The notes under the pieces are model-generated. The model ran no database searches and had not been told where the DNA came from. It saw only the letters and a list, made by a program, of their open reading frames with translations. A stretch of 64,000 bases of DNA from Rhabdornis inornatus (Eukaryota > Chordata > Aves > Passeriformes > Rhabdornithidae), in NCBI GenBank assembly GCA_013397075.1, contig VWZS01000496.1:2054249-2118248 (forward strand), read 5' to 3'. Numbering within the stretch: the first letter of the stretch is position 1; each line of letters starts with the position of its first letter. Shown piece after piece: positions 48,601 through 59,500 of this stretch. The position numbers were made by a program, and so were the translations under genes.

Positions 48601-51600
48601 AATGGGATTGGCAGTAATGGGTCTCAGATACAAATTTAATTATCCCCTAAGCCTCTCTTAATTAAGATATTTCAATCAAAGACAGACAGACTCATCTCAA
48701 CAGCACCTGATTTCACAGCAAATTGAAGGCTGAAACATTCAGCTACTCCCCTTGTGGGAATATTTATTTTATGCTATGCTCACTGAGCAGATTTTGCTTC
48801 ACTGCCTCTGTAGAGAAGGAGGAAGATAGAAAATACATGTGTCTCCTCCCACCTTATAGTTAAATAACAGTGACATATCCCCAACTTTCAGCTGAAATTA
48901 GTGGGATGTGCAAATACTCACTGCTTCTGAAAGCCTGGCCACTGGCCTAATTCCAATTCCATTAAAAAATTAATTACTCCAAAAGCTGGTGTATTTCGTG
49001 TCCTGTTATCACTGAGTTCAGCAAAATTCAAGATCATTAAAATTAAGGAATAAAACCTCAGGACATTTCAAAAGCAAGCTTCTTGAAGCTACCAAGTATT
49101 ATATAACCTACACGATCTTTACTAACCAGTCATGGGGCTGAAAACAGCATAAATACGTAGCTGTGCAGCATCATGAGATTGATACTGAAAGATTTCAAAA
49201 ATTTAAAAATCTCTTTTATTTGGCTGTAAAGCAGCAAAGGGTGTTTTGTACTGGGTGGAACAAGGGCAGCACGTTGGTTTGGCCACACCACTCAAAGAGA
49301 ACAGAGCTGAGGTAATGTGGACACACCTATTAAACCTTTTCATCAGCCCTTTTGGAAGCTCAAAGTTTTGTGAGCACAGCTGTCTGGAAAGCAAGTGACC
49401 TCACTGCATAGTCTTATTTCTCTGCTAGCTACAGCTTTTGGCCTTAGTGGAACATAGAAGCAGTATCTCACAGCCTGAGAAGCCTGCACAAACCTTGCTC
49501 CCACACTCAGCAGCTTGCTCTTCCTCACCTTGCTCCTCCTCCCCACTAACTCTTCCTGCTTCTGAATACCTCAAATTTCCCAGCAAACACTCATGTGATA
49601 GTTGTTTCCTTTAGAAAAGTATTTTCAGGAGGGCATAACTCTTCTGTTGCATCAGTAGAAATGACTGACTGGACAGAACAAGCACCTGCATCTTCCCCCT
49701 GCAACGCACTTTCTGCCTTCTTGTTTATTTTTGCAATTGGGCTTGTCTTAGGCACTCCATATTCAGCTCTCCCTAGATTTGCACATAGCAAACCGGTGAA
49801 GCATGCCTACCTAATTTCAGAGTAATTTTGAAAAGCTATGAGATCACAAAGTGTCATGGGTGTTTTTCACCAGGATATTTCAGAACAGAGTAATGCCTCA
49901 AATCTAGTTTGTCTCCTTGTACACTGTGACAGAGCTCCCACCAACACAGAGCTTGAATGCTTTTTGCTATAGAGTAGAAAATACCATCTGGGAGCAAAAA
50001 AAGCCAGTACATGCCTGACCTAAAATATTCCTAATGTCAGGCTATTACATAGTCTCACAGACAAAGTGTTCACACAGCTTGATGCCCTGGGGTGACGTGA
50101 CAACTTTCACAAAAGCAGATCAGAAAAAAAGAAATAAGTTGCTGCTCCATTGTCATTCTGACTAACATTATAAGGTCAATCAGAAGGGCATTTAACTTCT
50201 GACTGGTAAGACAGCTGATTTTTAAATCTATCTCAGTGTAAAAAATGGTTCTTAGTACCACAGATTTTCAGAGCAGGTGGGGTTATTACATTCATCTAGT
50301 CAGATCCTTTATACAATACAGACAATAGAATTTTACCAAGTAATTCCTGCATCAAGCCTACAGCTTCTGGTTCAGTTGAAAAAATGCCTAATCTCACAAA
50401 GACTTGAAGTGATGATGAATCTGCCACACATCTTGGTAAATTGCTCCAAAGGCTAATTATCATAATTATTTAAAATTTGCAATTTATTTTTCATCTGAAT
50501 TTGTCTAGCTTTCAGATGCTGTTATAACTCTGGTAGAGCTAAGAACCCTCTGCATTCAAAAGCCTCTGCTAGTATCTATGATTTTTCCACACCAAAGGCA
50601 GTTTTTAACAGACCATCTAAACTTGAAACTGGGTTGAGTACATGGAAGATAAAACTGTCTGAAGAAAAATACTCACCAATATCATGATCAGTAGGATTGA
50701 ACACGGAATACTGAGGATGCAAGATGTATTTCTCTATTTCAAATGTCTGTGTTACATCAGTTGTTTTATTAAATATTTGTTGACCCAAAACTACTCTAAT
50801 AGTGGATTTTAGTGGACTGTAATACAAAAAGAAAGACAAGCAGTTCTGTGGTTAGCAGGACAAATGCAGCTGATTTTTCAGCGGCTGGATATCCTATGAA
50901 CTGTTACAACCTCAGCCTCCCACCATGTCCACTGTTTACCCTTTCATAATGCCTTTATCTGTTTCCCGTGCTTCCTGCCTACAGAGGGCAAGGAAGATGT
51001 TACAGTGAGACCCTGGTTCTGTGGGTCCTGATTAGCCTAATTTAAGGCTTCTGCTTCTTGAAAGAAGGAAAAGGACAGCACAGGCACTGCTGCCTAGCTG
51101 CTGTTTGGCTAACAAGCATCTTTGGAGGATGTAAACACCTCTTCTAGAAATTTAACTGTATCAACTTAAACTCGACTTTGCCAATGGTTACAAAAACTGC
51201 TCAGAAAGAATCGAAGGATCAAAAGATGAGCCAGTGGTGGATGTCTCATTTCTCTGGGAAATCAGTCTCCTGAAAAAAATTGTAGGCATGTGCCAAAATT
51301 TAGAGGTGCTGGCACATTGACCATTCAGGAACATCTGGTAAGCTTCCACCTAAAAGATATCACCAGTGCTTAGATTTGGTTATCTGTGTTAGATCTTTTG
51401 TCCAGAATCAAAAGCAACCTGATGAAGTCCCAAAAGCATGTGGATTTAATCGGAAACTTCACATCCAGAGGAGAACACAGTATTTGCAATTCACACCATC
51501 TTTTCCAACTATCAGATTTTTACTTTAAGAAGACCACAGTCCTCTGATATCCAGTGTCCTAGGAAAGAAAACTAATGAGTACAGTAACTGGGAAATAAGG

Positions 51601-54600
51601 GACATTTGGGAATAATCAGGAAGTGTTTAGGAAAGGCAATATATTCTCTAGATTTGAAAGCAACAGAATTCACATTTCACTCTTGTTCTAAAACCAATTC
51701 AGTCTGCATAAGTCTACGATGAATTTAGTTAGCAAGTGTCTTCAACATTGGAGCACTCCTATGTTCTGTTATCCAGTGCAGGAGAAGAAAGTATCTGGTG
51801 TTACACATCATGCGCAGAGTGTTTGGATCGCTGCAGTTTCCCTGGTTTCTTTTCTGTGCCCATCAGGTACAAAAGCACCACAGAACCTCCCCCAGTACTG
51901 AGTGCACAGCAATGGCCAGCAGTCATGGACTCAGAGGAAAGAGATTCTGGACAGTTGCAATGCAGAGACAGCAGCAACCCTGCTACAACTATGCTTAGGG
52001 TTAACAAAAGAAAGGGCAAACAAAATATAGTATATTCTGTATTACTGGAATACAAGAAGACCAATATATAAGGCCATGATTTTCTCAGTATTTTTTCAGG
52101 AGTAAATCAACCTCCTTGAAGATCAAATTTTTGTAAAACAGTGCAAGTTCACTTTCTGGAACAGTATTTAGAATAATTTTAGAAGCTCTGAATGGTTCTA
52201 CTGTGACTTACAGATGTTTCATTCAGGAAAAGAAATAAAACAAGAGGTGTTGCAGAAAAGAAAAAAGAAATAATTGAGCTGCACAGGTATCTATTGTCTC
52301 CTAGTGGAAAACAGTTGGAATTGTGACTACCAGAGGTACTAAACAAACAGAAGAGTGCAAATTACAATGCAGTAATTATAGAAAATCTGTACATACCAAA
52401 CGACCAGCTGGAAGTGGGTGGAAATGTCCTGAACAGCTGCCAAAGTTAGTAGCTATTTCACAACATTTGAAAAACAAATGCATTGTGGCTTGGGCTCCAA
52501 ATGCTTCAGTACAGCATTCACAGTGGTATTATTAGCTCTACAAGCTATCAGTGTCTATATTCTGGCAAAAGGTTTTCTGTTTCTCTTGGCTTCTTTACTA
52601 TACAAAGGAACAATGGGTATCAAATGATGTAATATTTTTCCCTTCAATGTGATCAAACTGAAATCAGGGAAAGTGTTGAACATTTGTAGAAAATTAAGTA
52701 TGTAGAATAAAGTAAGAGCATCCTAAAATCAATATTTTCTCCAGTGTCCCACAGGAGGAAAAAAAACCTCTCAAGAAAATCAGCTTCAGAAGTTTGACAG
52801 TTTAGTTCTTCCATGTGGCTTTTTGTAAAGCTCAGCCCACTCTGTTTGTGTCAACCAACAGTAATTTATCATCTCCAATAAATCATTGCTTGGCTGTCTC
52901 AGCCTTTCTGAACAAAACACAGCAGTGAGCGTAGTCATCTCTGTTATATCTCAAAACAGGCATAAACATTCAAAAAGGTAACCAAGAAGAAGATAAATAC
53001 TTCTATTCCCCTGCAGATTCTTGCACAGGTGATGCTCCATTCTATGTGCTCCTTCACCCTACCTTATTCCTTTAGTCAGGGTGTTTAGATTCTTTGAGAC
53101 TCTTTAAGGAACAAGATATGGGTTTATGAGATTATAGTAGTCCAAGCTATTTTCTAGGTCATGAAGAGTATTCAAATTGCCAGAAATTCCTTTTGAAACA
53201 TTGGTCTTTTATAATCTCATCTTCTTCCTTGTTTCAGTTCAGGTTTGTTGTGAGGACCCACTGTCACACTAAGGGGTGAGTTTACCTGTTAGCAAAGCAG
53301 TGTGCTGCTGACACAACCCAGCAGGTCTGAACCAGGCTTCCACCACAGAAACTGTCTCCAATATATATAGCTGCTGTCCAGGGGTGAGATCCAGGCAGAG
53401 ATGAAGATCCCCCAACAATCCTAGGTCTCACAAAATTTCGTTTTTTATGTCTTCTTCCACATGGTCTTTTGGTACTTGCAGAACTATCTACTTTGTCTGG
53501 AACTGGTGGCCTCCTTTCCCTGCTTGCTGATATAAAAAGGGATATGGCATCAGACTACCAGAATCTTTATGTTTTGGGATTAAACACCATGTCTCATACA
53601 TCTTCAGGATGCAGAGCTCTCATTGCTCACAGAGGCCCACCCCCTTTTCTGGGCCTGTAGTTCCCAGGGTGATGACAATTTTTACCAAAGCATCAGTCAT
53701 TTCTGGCACCTTGCACATTCTAGCAGAAAATTTGGGGATGTTGGCATGATTGTGAGCAAAACAGTAGTATGACACTGCTGCTATTTCAGGACAAGACTCA
53801 CAGATTGTATCACAACTCCCAAAAATGCAGAAGAAGCCCGTTGTTTACCGGAAACAGTAAAATATTCAATAATCCTGGGAACAGTAGATCATTCAAAATT
53901 ATACAGTGAAACCTTGTTGTAGTGTCAATAAATATTCATTCATTCATAACATGGATTTTTAAGAAAACCTTTACATACCACAAGTTGGAATGTCACAGTA
54001 CGCCCAAGACAAACTGTTGTCCTTCATGATGTAACACCAGGGCTTATCATCACCATCTGGATTTCTAGTTAATTCAGGGGAAGAGGCAATTACAAGCATT
54101 AACCACAGTGTTGTTCCAAGCTTCCCAAAGGTTTTCTGCTTCTTCCTCTTGCACCATGCAGAGGACTGACAGGACTCTCAGATTTTGAACCATCTGACAA
54201 AGTGCTGACAAAGTGCTCACCTACAAAGGAGAGCAACCTTTCCATGTAATTCTTCGTCTTAAAACTAACCAAGACTAAGGTTCTCTAGGACCTGAAATAC
54301 AGACATGACTGAACACCTGTAAAACTTGCCTACAAGTATTTGGATGCATGAGCACGTTCACAGCGTTTAACTACGGCCCACACTGAAGTGCTTTCACAGG
54401 TATCAGCTCAGCTATTTTCAGAACTAAATCCCATGGCAGAGATTCCTGTTTTAGGTTATTTTTCAGGCAAGGAGATTCCAATACAGGTAGGATCATAGGA
54501 AATCCATAACAAGAATAGCTAGCAAAAATGAATTTGCAAATCTCAGGTTCACATTCGTTGGAGAGTCTGAGGAAATGAAAGACTATTTCAAGAGAATATT

Positions 54601-56548
54601 GTATTCCTTAAAAAGGTTAAAAAAAAAAAAAAGAAAAGGACTCATGGAAACTGTTTAGTCTTTTGTTACCTTGGCGTTAAACAGATTTGGGGTTGATTCC
54701 ATTAGGGTTTCTCTGTGGTACAGCCTGTCTTTATCAGTGCATTATAAGTAACCAGAAATCTTCCCAGTTTACACCTCCAAGAATATAGGGAGACTTTGAA
54801 GACCCAGAAGGATCTTTATTAGACCAAGAAAAATAGACAAGGTTCTATTCAGAGCTCCAGATAAGCAGTAATTCTAATTTCAGTTGGGTTTATCACAAGC
54901 ATTATCTGTTATTGTAAGATTCTTTGATTATTTTTCTTTTTTAATCTGATTGCTCTTCAGAAAAAGATTAGAGCACTTTCAAATTCTCAGAACTGAAGAA
55001 GCAACACAGATTGAGTCATCTTCCGCCAACAGTGTTTCTAAATTAGACTATTGGAAGAAGATATCTGCAGGATTATATAGTACAGCAGAGATATCCCCAG
55101 AAATTGTAACAAGCTGACAAAAGAGTGAAAAGCTTTTTTCTCAGCTCTACAGAACACGAACACATCAGCTCCTACACCATTTTGTTCTCTGCGTTTCAAA
55201 TCTGAAAGTGAATATTGGGCATAAATGATGTAAATCAAAGGGCTCGAGTTTTATCAAAGCACAAAATATGTGCCAGATAAATTGCCACACTGTACTGGTA
55301 CACCATAAATCAAATACTGAAGTGTTTGCATGAGGACCAAGCCCTGGAAATCAAGGTGGGGGGTTTAAAGGAGGTGGTAGGAATTTTTTATTGTTAGTTT
55401 GTGTTAGATAGAGAAGAGCTACTTTCAGCATACGTGCATGCTTTTTATCACCAAATAAATTAGGAAGTGCAGTACATTCTGATTTTCCTGAACTACTGGT
55501 CTAAGTTCCATCTAAAAAAAGAACAAAAACCACACACGCACACAAATAAGCAATCAAGCAACCAAACAAAATCTTAGGCATCAACCGGTAATTTATGGAG
55601 AATCATCTATAGTTTGGCAGGTTTAGCATATGTTCATCTCCATTTGTTCTCTCAAAATAGAAATATTTCCTTTTTTTATGGATATCCATTGAGCTCATGG
55701 AGACCTCAGAAACAGGGGGAACATAAGGTGACTGAGGAGAAGGCACAAACCTACATAGCACTAGCTATTTTCATTGTAGCTTAACAGAAAACTTCAGAAA
55801 TGTAGTTTATCACTATGTGGTGCCATCAAAATTGAAATGCTGGGAAATCTTTGGCAAAAGATTTCCTTTGTAAGAAATAAAAAAAATAAATTTGACATCC
55901 CATTTCAAACTTATTTAAATATAGTGCTTTGATTTTTCATTTTCAAATAACTTTTCTCTTTTGAAAATATTTCTTTATGGTATGTCTTTCACGAGCAAGG
56001 AATAAGAAATTAAATTTAGCCATTTCAATTTAGGTACTCCATTGATTTCTCCTTTTGGATAAGCATTAATGAACTGTTTCAAAGGTTTTGCATGATGGCC
56101 TCATTTGAAAAAAACCCATTACCCAGGGAAAAAAGGGATCTGGAATTTCCAAAATTATTTTGTGTCTGACCTTCTCTCAGCAGACCCAGCTGTTGATTGA
56201 GCCTATCTACCAGATCTTGTCTTCACTCTTGTCAGGCTGAGTGATTACTAAAGTTAGTCTAGTTTTTCTGAGACAGGGGTAACACCTGCTTTGAGATCCC
56301 TGGCCTTTCTAATTTCCACAACACATCCATGTCTTGATGTACAAATACAGGAAAAAACAAGAACTTTCCTCACCTGCAGTAAGGAAATGGCCCCAGGCCA
56401 AGCTGCACTGCTTTCCCAAGGCTGTCAACATGAAGCTCCTGGTAAAGCAGGTCAGAATTCCAAGGCAAGCAGCTGTGTCCAGAAACGGTTGTCTTGGCTG
56501 TACCTCTGTAATCTGTGCCATTGCCAATGTAGCACCGTTGGCTGGGGA
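44807..56548 (-). CDS. HGFAC: HGFAC, hepatocyte growth factor activator (3' part, 7 exons)
   Basis: HGFAC is a secreted trypsin-family protease, made as a zymogen and cleaved by thrombin or kallikreins; it cuts single-chain pro-HGF into active HGF. Seven exons (56374-56548, 53979-54064, 53286-53526, 50677-50816, 48411-48551, 47289-47437, 44807-44977) join in phase, giving 366 full residues and a stop. In order they encode a kringle (CYIGNGTDYRG to AYCDIPTC), a basic linker (CGRRHKKRNFVRPR), the activation cleavage R|IVGG (Arg codon 53420-53422), and a complete protease. The triad is His in SAAHC (53300-53302), Asp in DHDIAL (50681-50683) and Ser in GDSGGP (44969-44971). The S1-pocket Asp (47298-47300) predicts cleavage after Arg or Lys. 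The family also has FN2, EGF, FN1 and EGF domains upstream; these were not found in the window, so this CDS is 5'-partial. HABP2 and F12 are related, but the linker and SSSLPGSHPW fit HGFAC best. Confidence 0.95.
44978..47288 (-). other. HGFAC intron
   Basis: 2311 bp. It holds an (ATT)n microsatellite. A 179-codon open frame on the opposite strand (46061-46600) has no recognised motif and is taken as chance. Confidence 0.85.
45581..45609. repeat. (TTA)n microsatellite
   Basis: About ten uninterrupted copies of the trinucleotide TTA/ATT in an HGFAC intron. Probably length-polymorphic. Confidence 0.95.
47289..47437 (-). CDS. HGFAC: HGFAC exon with S1-pocket Asp
   Basis: 149 bp encoding LSGYSDVLQETLVPLIPEEK, SPEIYGTEITENMFCAGY and FDSKSDACQ. 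The Asp six residues before the catalytic Ser sets trypsin-like specificity. The acceptor is ttaaag and the donor gtaatg. Confidence 0.95.
47438..48410 (-). other. HGFAC intron
   Basis: 973 bp; no repeat or additional exon recognised. Confidence 0.85.
48411..48551 (-). CDS. HGFAC: HGFAC exon, middle of protease domain
   Basis: 141 bp. It encodes ALIKLKKNGQRC, then SQFVQPICLPE and CQISGWGHKHE. The CLPE cysteine is the usual partner that links the protease to the light chain. The acceptor is ctgcag and the donor gtgagt. Confidence 0.95.
48552..50676 (-). other. HGFAC intron with old CR1
   Basis: 2125 bp. It contains the ancient CR1 copy at 50263-50578, which ends about 100 bp from the next exon. 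Nothing else recognised. Confidence 0.85.
50263..50578 (-). mobile_element. Ancient amniote CR1-family LINE fragment
   Basis: About 315 bp whose plus strand keeps the order of phrases seen in old reptile CR1 tails: 'cattcatctagtcagatcct', 'taattcctgcatcaagcc', 'gaatctgccacacatcttgg', 'tctgaatttgtctagctt' and 'cctctgctagtatct'. This family is widespread in turtles and crocodilians and survives as diverged copies in birds. The copy here is heavily mutated. Subfamily not determined; boundaries approximate. Confidence 0.72.
50677..50816 (-). CDS. HGFAC: HGFAC exon, catalytic Asp
   Basis: 140 bp encoding PLKSTIRVVLGQQIFNKTTD, then VTQTFEIEKYILHP and YSVFNPTDHDI, with the catalytic Asp near its end. 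An N-glycosylation sequon (NKT) matches the site in human HGFAC. The acceptor is ttacag and the donor gtgagt. Confidence 0.95.
50817..53285 (-). other. HGFAC intron
   Basis: 2469 bp, AT-rich. Short open frames only, with no recognisable repeat or exon. Confidence 0.85.
53286..53526 (-). CDS. HGFAC: HGFAC exon, activation site and catalytic His
   Basis: 241 bp. It encodes the linker with CGRRHKKRNFVRPR, the new N-terminus IVGGSSSLPGSHPWTAAIYI after cleavage, and GDSFCGGSLVQTCWVVSAAH with the catalytic histidine. The cysteine in the linker is the one expected to tether the light chain to the protease. The acceptor is tatcag and the donor gtaaac. Confidence 0.96.
53527..53978 (-). other. HGFAC intron
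   Basis: 452 bp between the second kringle exon and the activation-site exon; nothing further recognised. Confidence 0.85.
53979..54064 (-). CDS. HGFAC: HGFAC exon, second part of kringle
   Basis: 86 bp encoding NPDGDDKPWCYIMKDNSLSW and then AYCDIPTC, the kringle core with its last cysteines. The acceptor is aactag and the donor gtatgt. The phase matches both neighbours. Confidence 0.94.
54065..56373 (-). other. HGFAC intron within the kringle
   Basis: 2309 bp splitting the kringle after its PYCR position, as in related kringle genes. An A run at about 54620-54633. No exon or repeat recognised. Confidence 0.85.
56374..56548 (-). CDS. HGFAC: HGFAC exon, first part of kringle
   Basis: 175 bp encoding PSQRCYIGNGTDYRG, then a stretch with GHSCLPWNSDLLYQE, and finally GLGPFPYC plus two bases of Arg. 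It holds the first three kringle cysteines and the CLPW core. The acceptor is ctgccag and the donor gtgagg. It starts in phase 1, so an upstream exon is required. The frame stays open upstream to an ATG at 56589-56591, which could only matter if this exon were used as an alternative first exon. Confidence 0.95.
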
Positions 56549-59500
56549 CTGGCAGAGGAAGAGTCTGGTCAGGAATCAATGCTGATTGCATGTTAAATAC
56601 TCACTTCACAGCTGAGGTCCCAAATTAGAGCCAGAGGGCCCAGCTCTGTAGTGCCTTTCACCTTGGAAAGGCCCTTCAGGTCCTGAACGCACCAAACAAG
56701 GATTTTTTAAATAAAGTAAAAAGGAACACAAGAAGTTAAAACCTCTGCTTAAAATTAATAGTATGTTAACCTCATTTTACACAGGAACAAGTAACTGCTG
56801 AAGAGATAGAATGGCAGAAAATTAGACCTAAAATTTGTACTGTGTATGGAAGATTTCAGTCAGCAATCTGCAGCAAAGTCAGCAATATGGCTGGGATTCC
56901 TCTGGTCTAATTTTAGACACAACTGAGCTCATCTCTGGAGGCTCCCTCTTTAGTTAATTAAGAGAAACAGAGATTTATAGTGCCATACCAATCCAGCCTG
57001 TCTGAGGTAACTTTTTAAGATGAGGTGGACCCCATGCACTCCTGTCCACATTGACTGAATCTCCATTGAAAATATAGGGTGCTTAGGGCAACCAACTCAA
57101 ACAGAGAAATAGTAGTGAAAATAATCCTGCCATGCAAGTACTTCAAAGGCCTGATTTTTGAAAATACTTCTTTTAATGGACTCATACGTACCCATATATT
57201 CAAAATCTACGTCTTTGTCACCTGCATTTGGGCTATTTCTTCAGATAGGTCTGACACATACATATTCTATGACCTGTATACTCAGCTGCCAAGATCTATC
57301 AACAGCACATACCAGTATTATGGCTGAAAAACATATGGGGATGCATTTGTATACAAATAGCTACACTGAGCAGAAAGCCTACACCTCAAAACACAGCTAA
57401 GAGTATCCCAAAGGAAACACAAAACCATCTAATGCACAAAGAGGATTAATTGTGACCAAGCCTCAGAGGGATTCTTGTCCCAGCCATGTCAACGTGGCAT
57501 GTCCTTGACATGTCACAAGACTGGTGGAATCTTCTTCTAAACTTATAGACATACTTAAAGATATAACATCATTGACCAACTGTTGAAAAACACCCTCTGA
57601 GCATAATCCATCACACCACACAGTGCAGACAGCTATTGCCAAAGATCTGTTTATTTTGACAGAATAAGGGGACACATGAACCAGGGCACAAAACCAGGAC
57701 TGAAATCATGAACCACAGTACTGAACTGCTGCTCTTAATTACCCTGCCAAGCCATCAGTGTAGTGACAGACCTCAAAACCACAAGCAAGCATATGGCATA
57801 AATTTGGGAGATGAAGGTCAAGAACTTTGGTGGAAGAACATTAGTTAGCATACAAACACTTAGCTAAATCCACTTCCTAGCTTGACCTGGCAGACACTTC
57901 TGACATGCTGAGACCACATTTTCTCTTATTCTCAACCTGAATCAAACTCTCTTTATTCAATGACTGTGAATATAACATTAAATCAAACTCATATCTTAAC
58001 AACCATAATCTAGAGCCCCACAGAAAACAGTTTGTCTATCATTTGTATTGTTAGCAAGGGTAACAATGTCTTGGCAAACCCAAACCTGCCATTTATTTTC
58101 TGAGCAAGTTGCAAGTTACACTGCTTTGTTTGCCTGAAACAGTGTCATGGAAATACCATAGTCATGCTGTACGCTAATTTTTTCATTTATTCCAGGCACT
58201 GTATTTACTTGTACTGTATTCATTGCATTCAGAAACAATATAGAGTGACTACTTTTATGAGAATGAAACAGGAGATTGTATTTCAGTACAGACCCAGGGC
58301 CATATTCTGCAATTCCAATGGTTTGGACATCTTGCAGATGGTGTTTACAAGTTGTGCTTATTCTTGTCAGGCTTAAAATCCAATGTATCTCTGTTTCAGC
58401 AGGTCTGCCAGTCATTGCTAAAGCTGCCAGCATATTTTAACTGGTAGAATTTGGCTTCTTTCTAAATCATCCCTCGCGTTCTCCTTCTGTAGCTAAGAAG
58501 TTTAGATTATATCTTGCACTTGTTGAGGGGAACAGTAATCTCTCTCAAGGTTTTTGTTTCTTTTTGGTTTTATAAGGAGTATTTTGGACAGAGGCATAAC
58601 TTGAGTTAACCTGCTATCTTGTGGAGAGGCTTCTGAGGTGAAACAGTTGTTTCTTTAGTAGTTTTCCATTGGTCTGTTCTCCAGTCCAGAAACCTTTATC
58701 TGACTGGTTGGTAGCAGCACCATAGTACCCACTGAAGCAATGAGAAGTATCTGCAAAGCTTTATACATTTAATCACCTATAATTCAGGAAAAACAGTTTT
58801 AAAAAATATCTCTGCAATTGTTGCAGTCATAGAGATCTTTTGCCTGTAATGCTCTTTTTTTGAACTGTTACAGCACTGAAAAGCTCTCTTTTTCCCTCTT
58901 TGTCAGAAACAGTGTGTAGGTGGTCTGCTTTCAGCAATTCTTAATGGATTGCTCTGTCTGGGAATTGTTCAGTCCCAAATCCATGTAGCTTCCACAATGT
59001 CTCATAACTCTGAAACATATTTATTTTCTTATGTGGAAGAAAGTAATGGAGGATGTAATATGTGTTTTCTTGTTCATTCACTTTCCTGTACTACCACAAA
59101 TCCCTGCTAAGAGCAGAAATGACCTAAACTTTCAGATTATGAAGGTTTTGATGCAAATGCAGATTCAACTTACACTGCAGAACACCCCCGTTTGTTTCTT
59201 TTCAGAAAAAATATTATTTAAATTTAAAATTAGAAATAATATCTTGTTGTATTTTATTTTTTAAATCCAAGGTGTTTCAATAGCTCATGTAAAATATTCC
59301 ACGTGTTAAGATTTTATATTTTATAAGCAAGTCACAACAAATCTTCGCCTTTTCCAATAAAACAGTTTTGAGTCTAAATTAACAGCAGCCTGAAATAGCA
59401 GTTATCCAACCAGTTATAATTGCTAACTTCCTGAAAGCATTTAACAATTTTTGTGAAATTTTTGTCTCCTGATCTTCTTTCAAGATCTTTCAAGATCTTC

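Noticed and set aside
56601..56700. Strong donor-like sequence just upstream of the first visible HGFAC exon
   Set aside because: It would leave an intron of about 52 bp, and the sequence before it does not read as an EGF or other HGFAC module.
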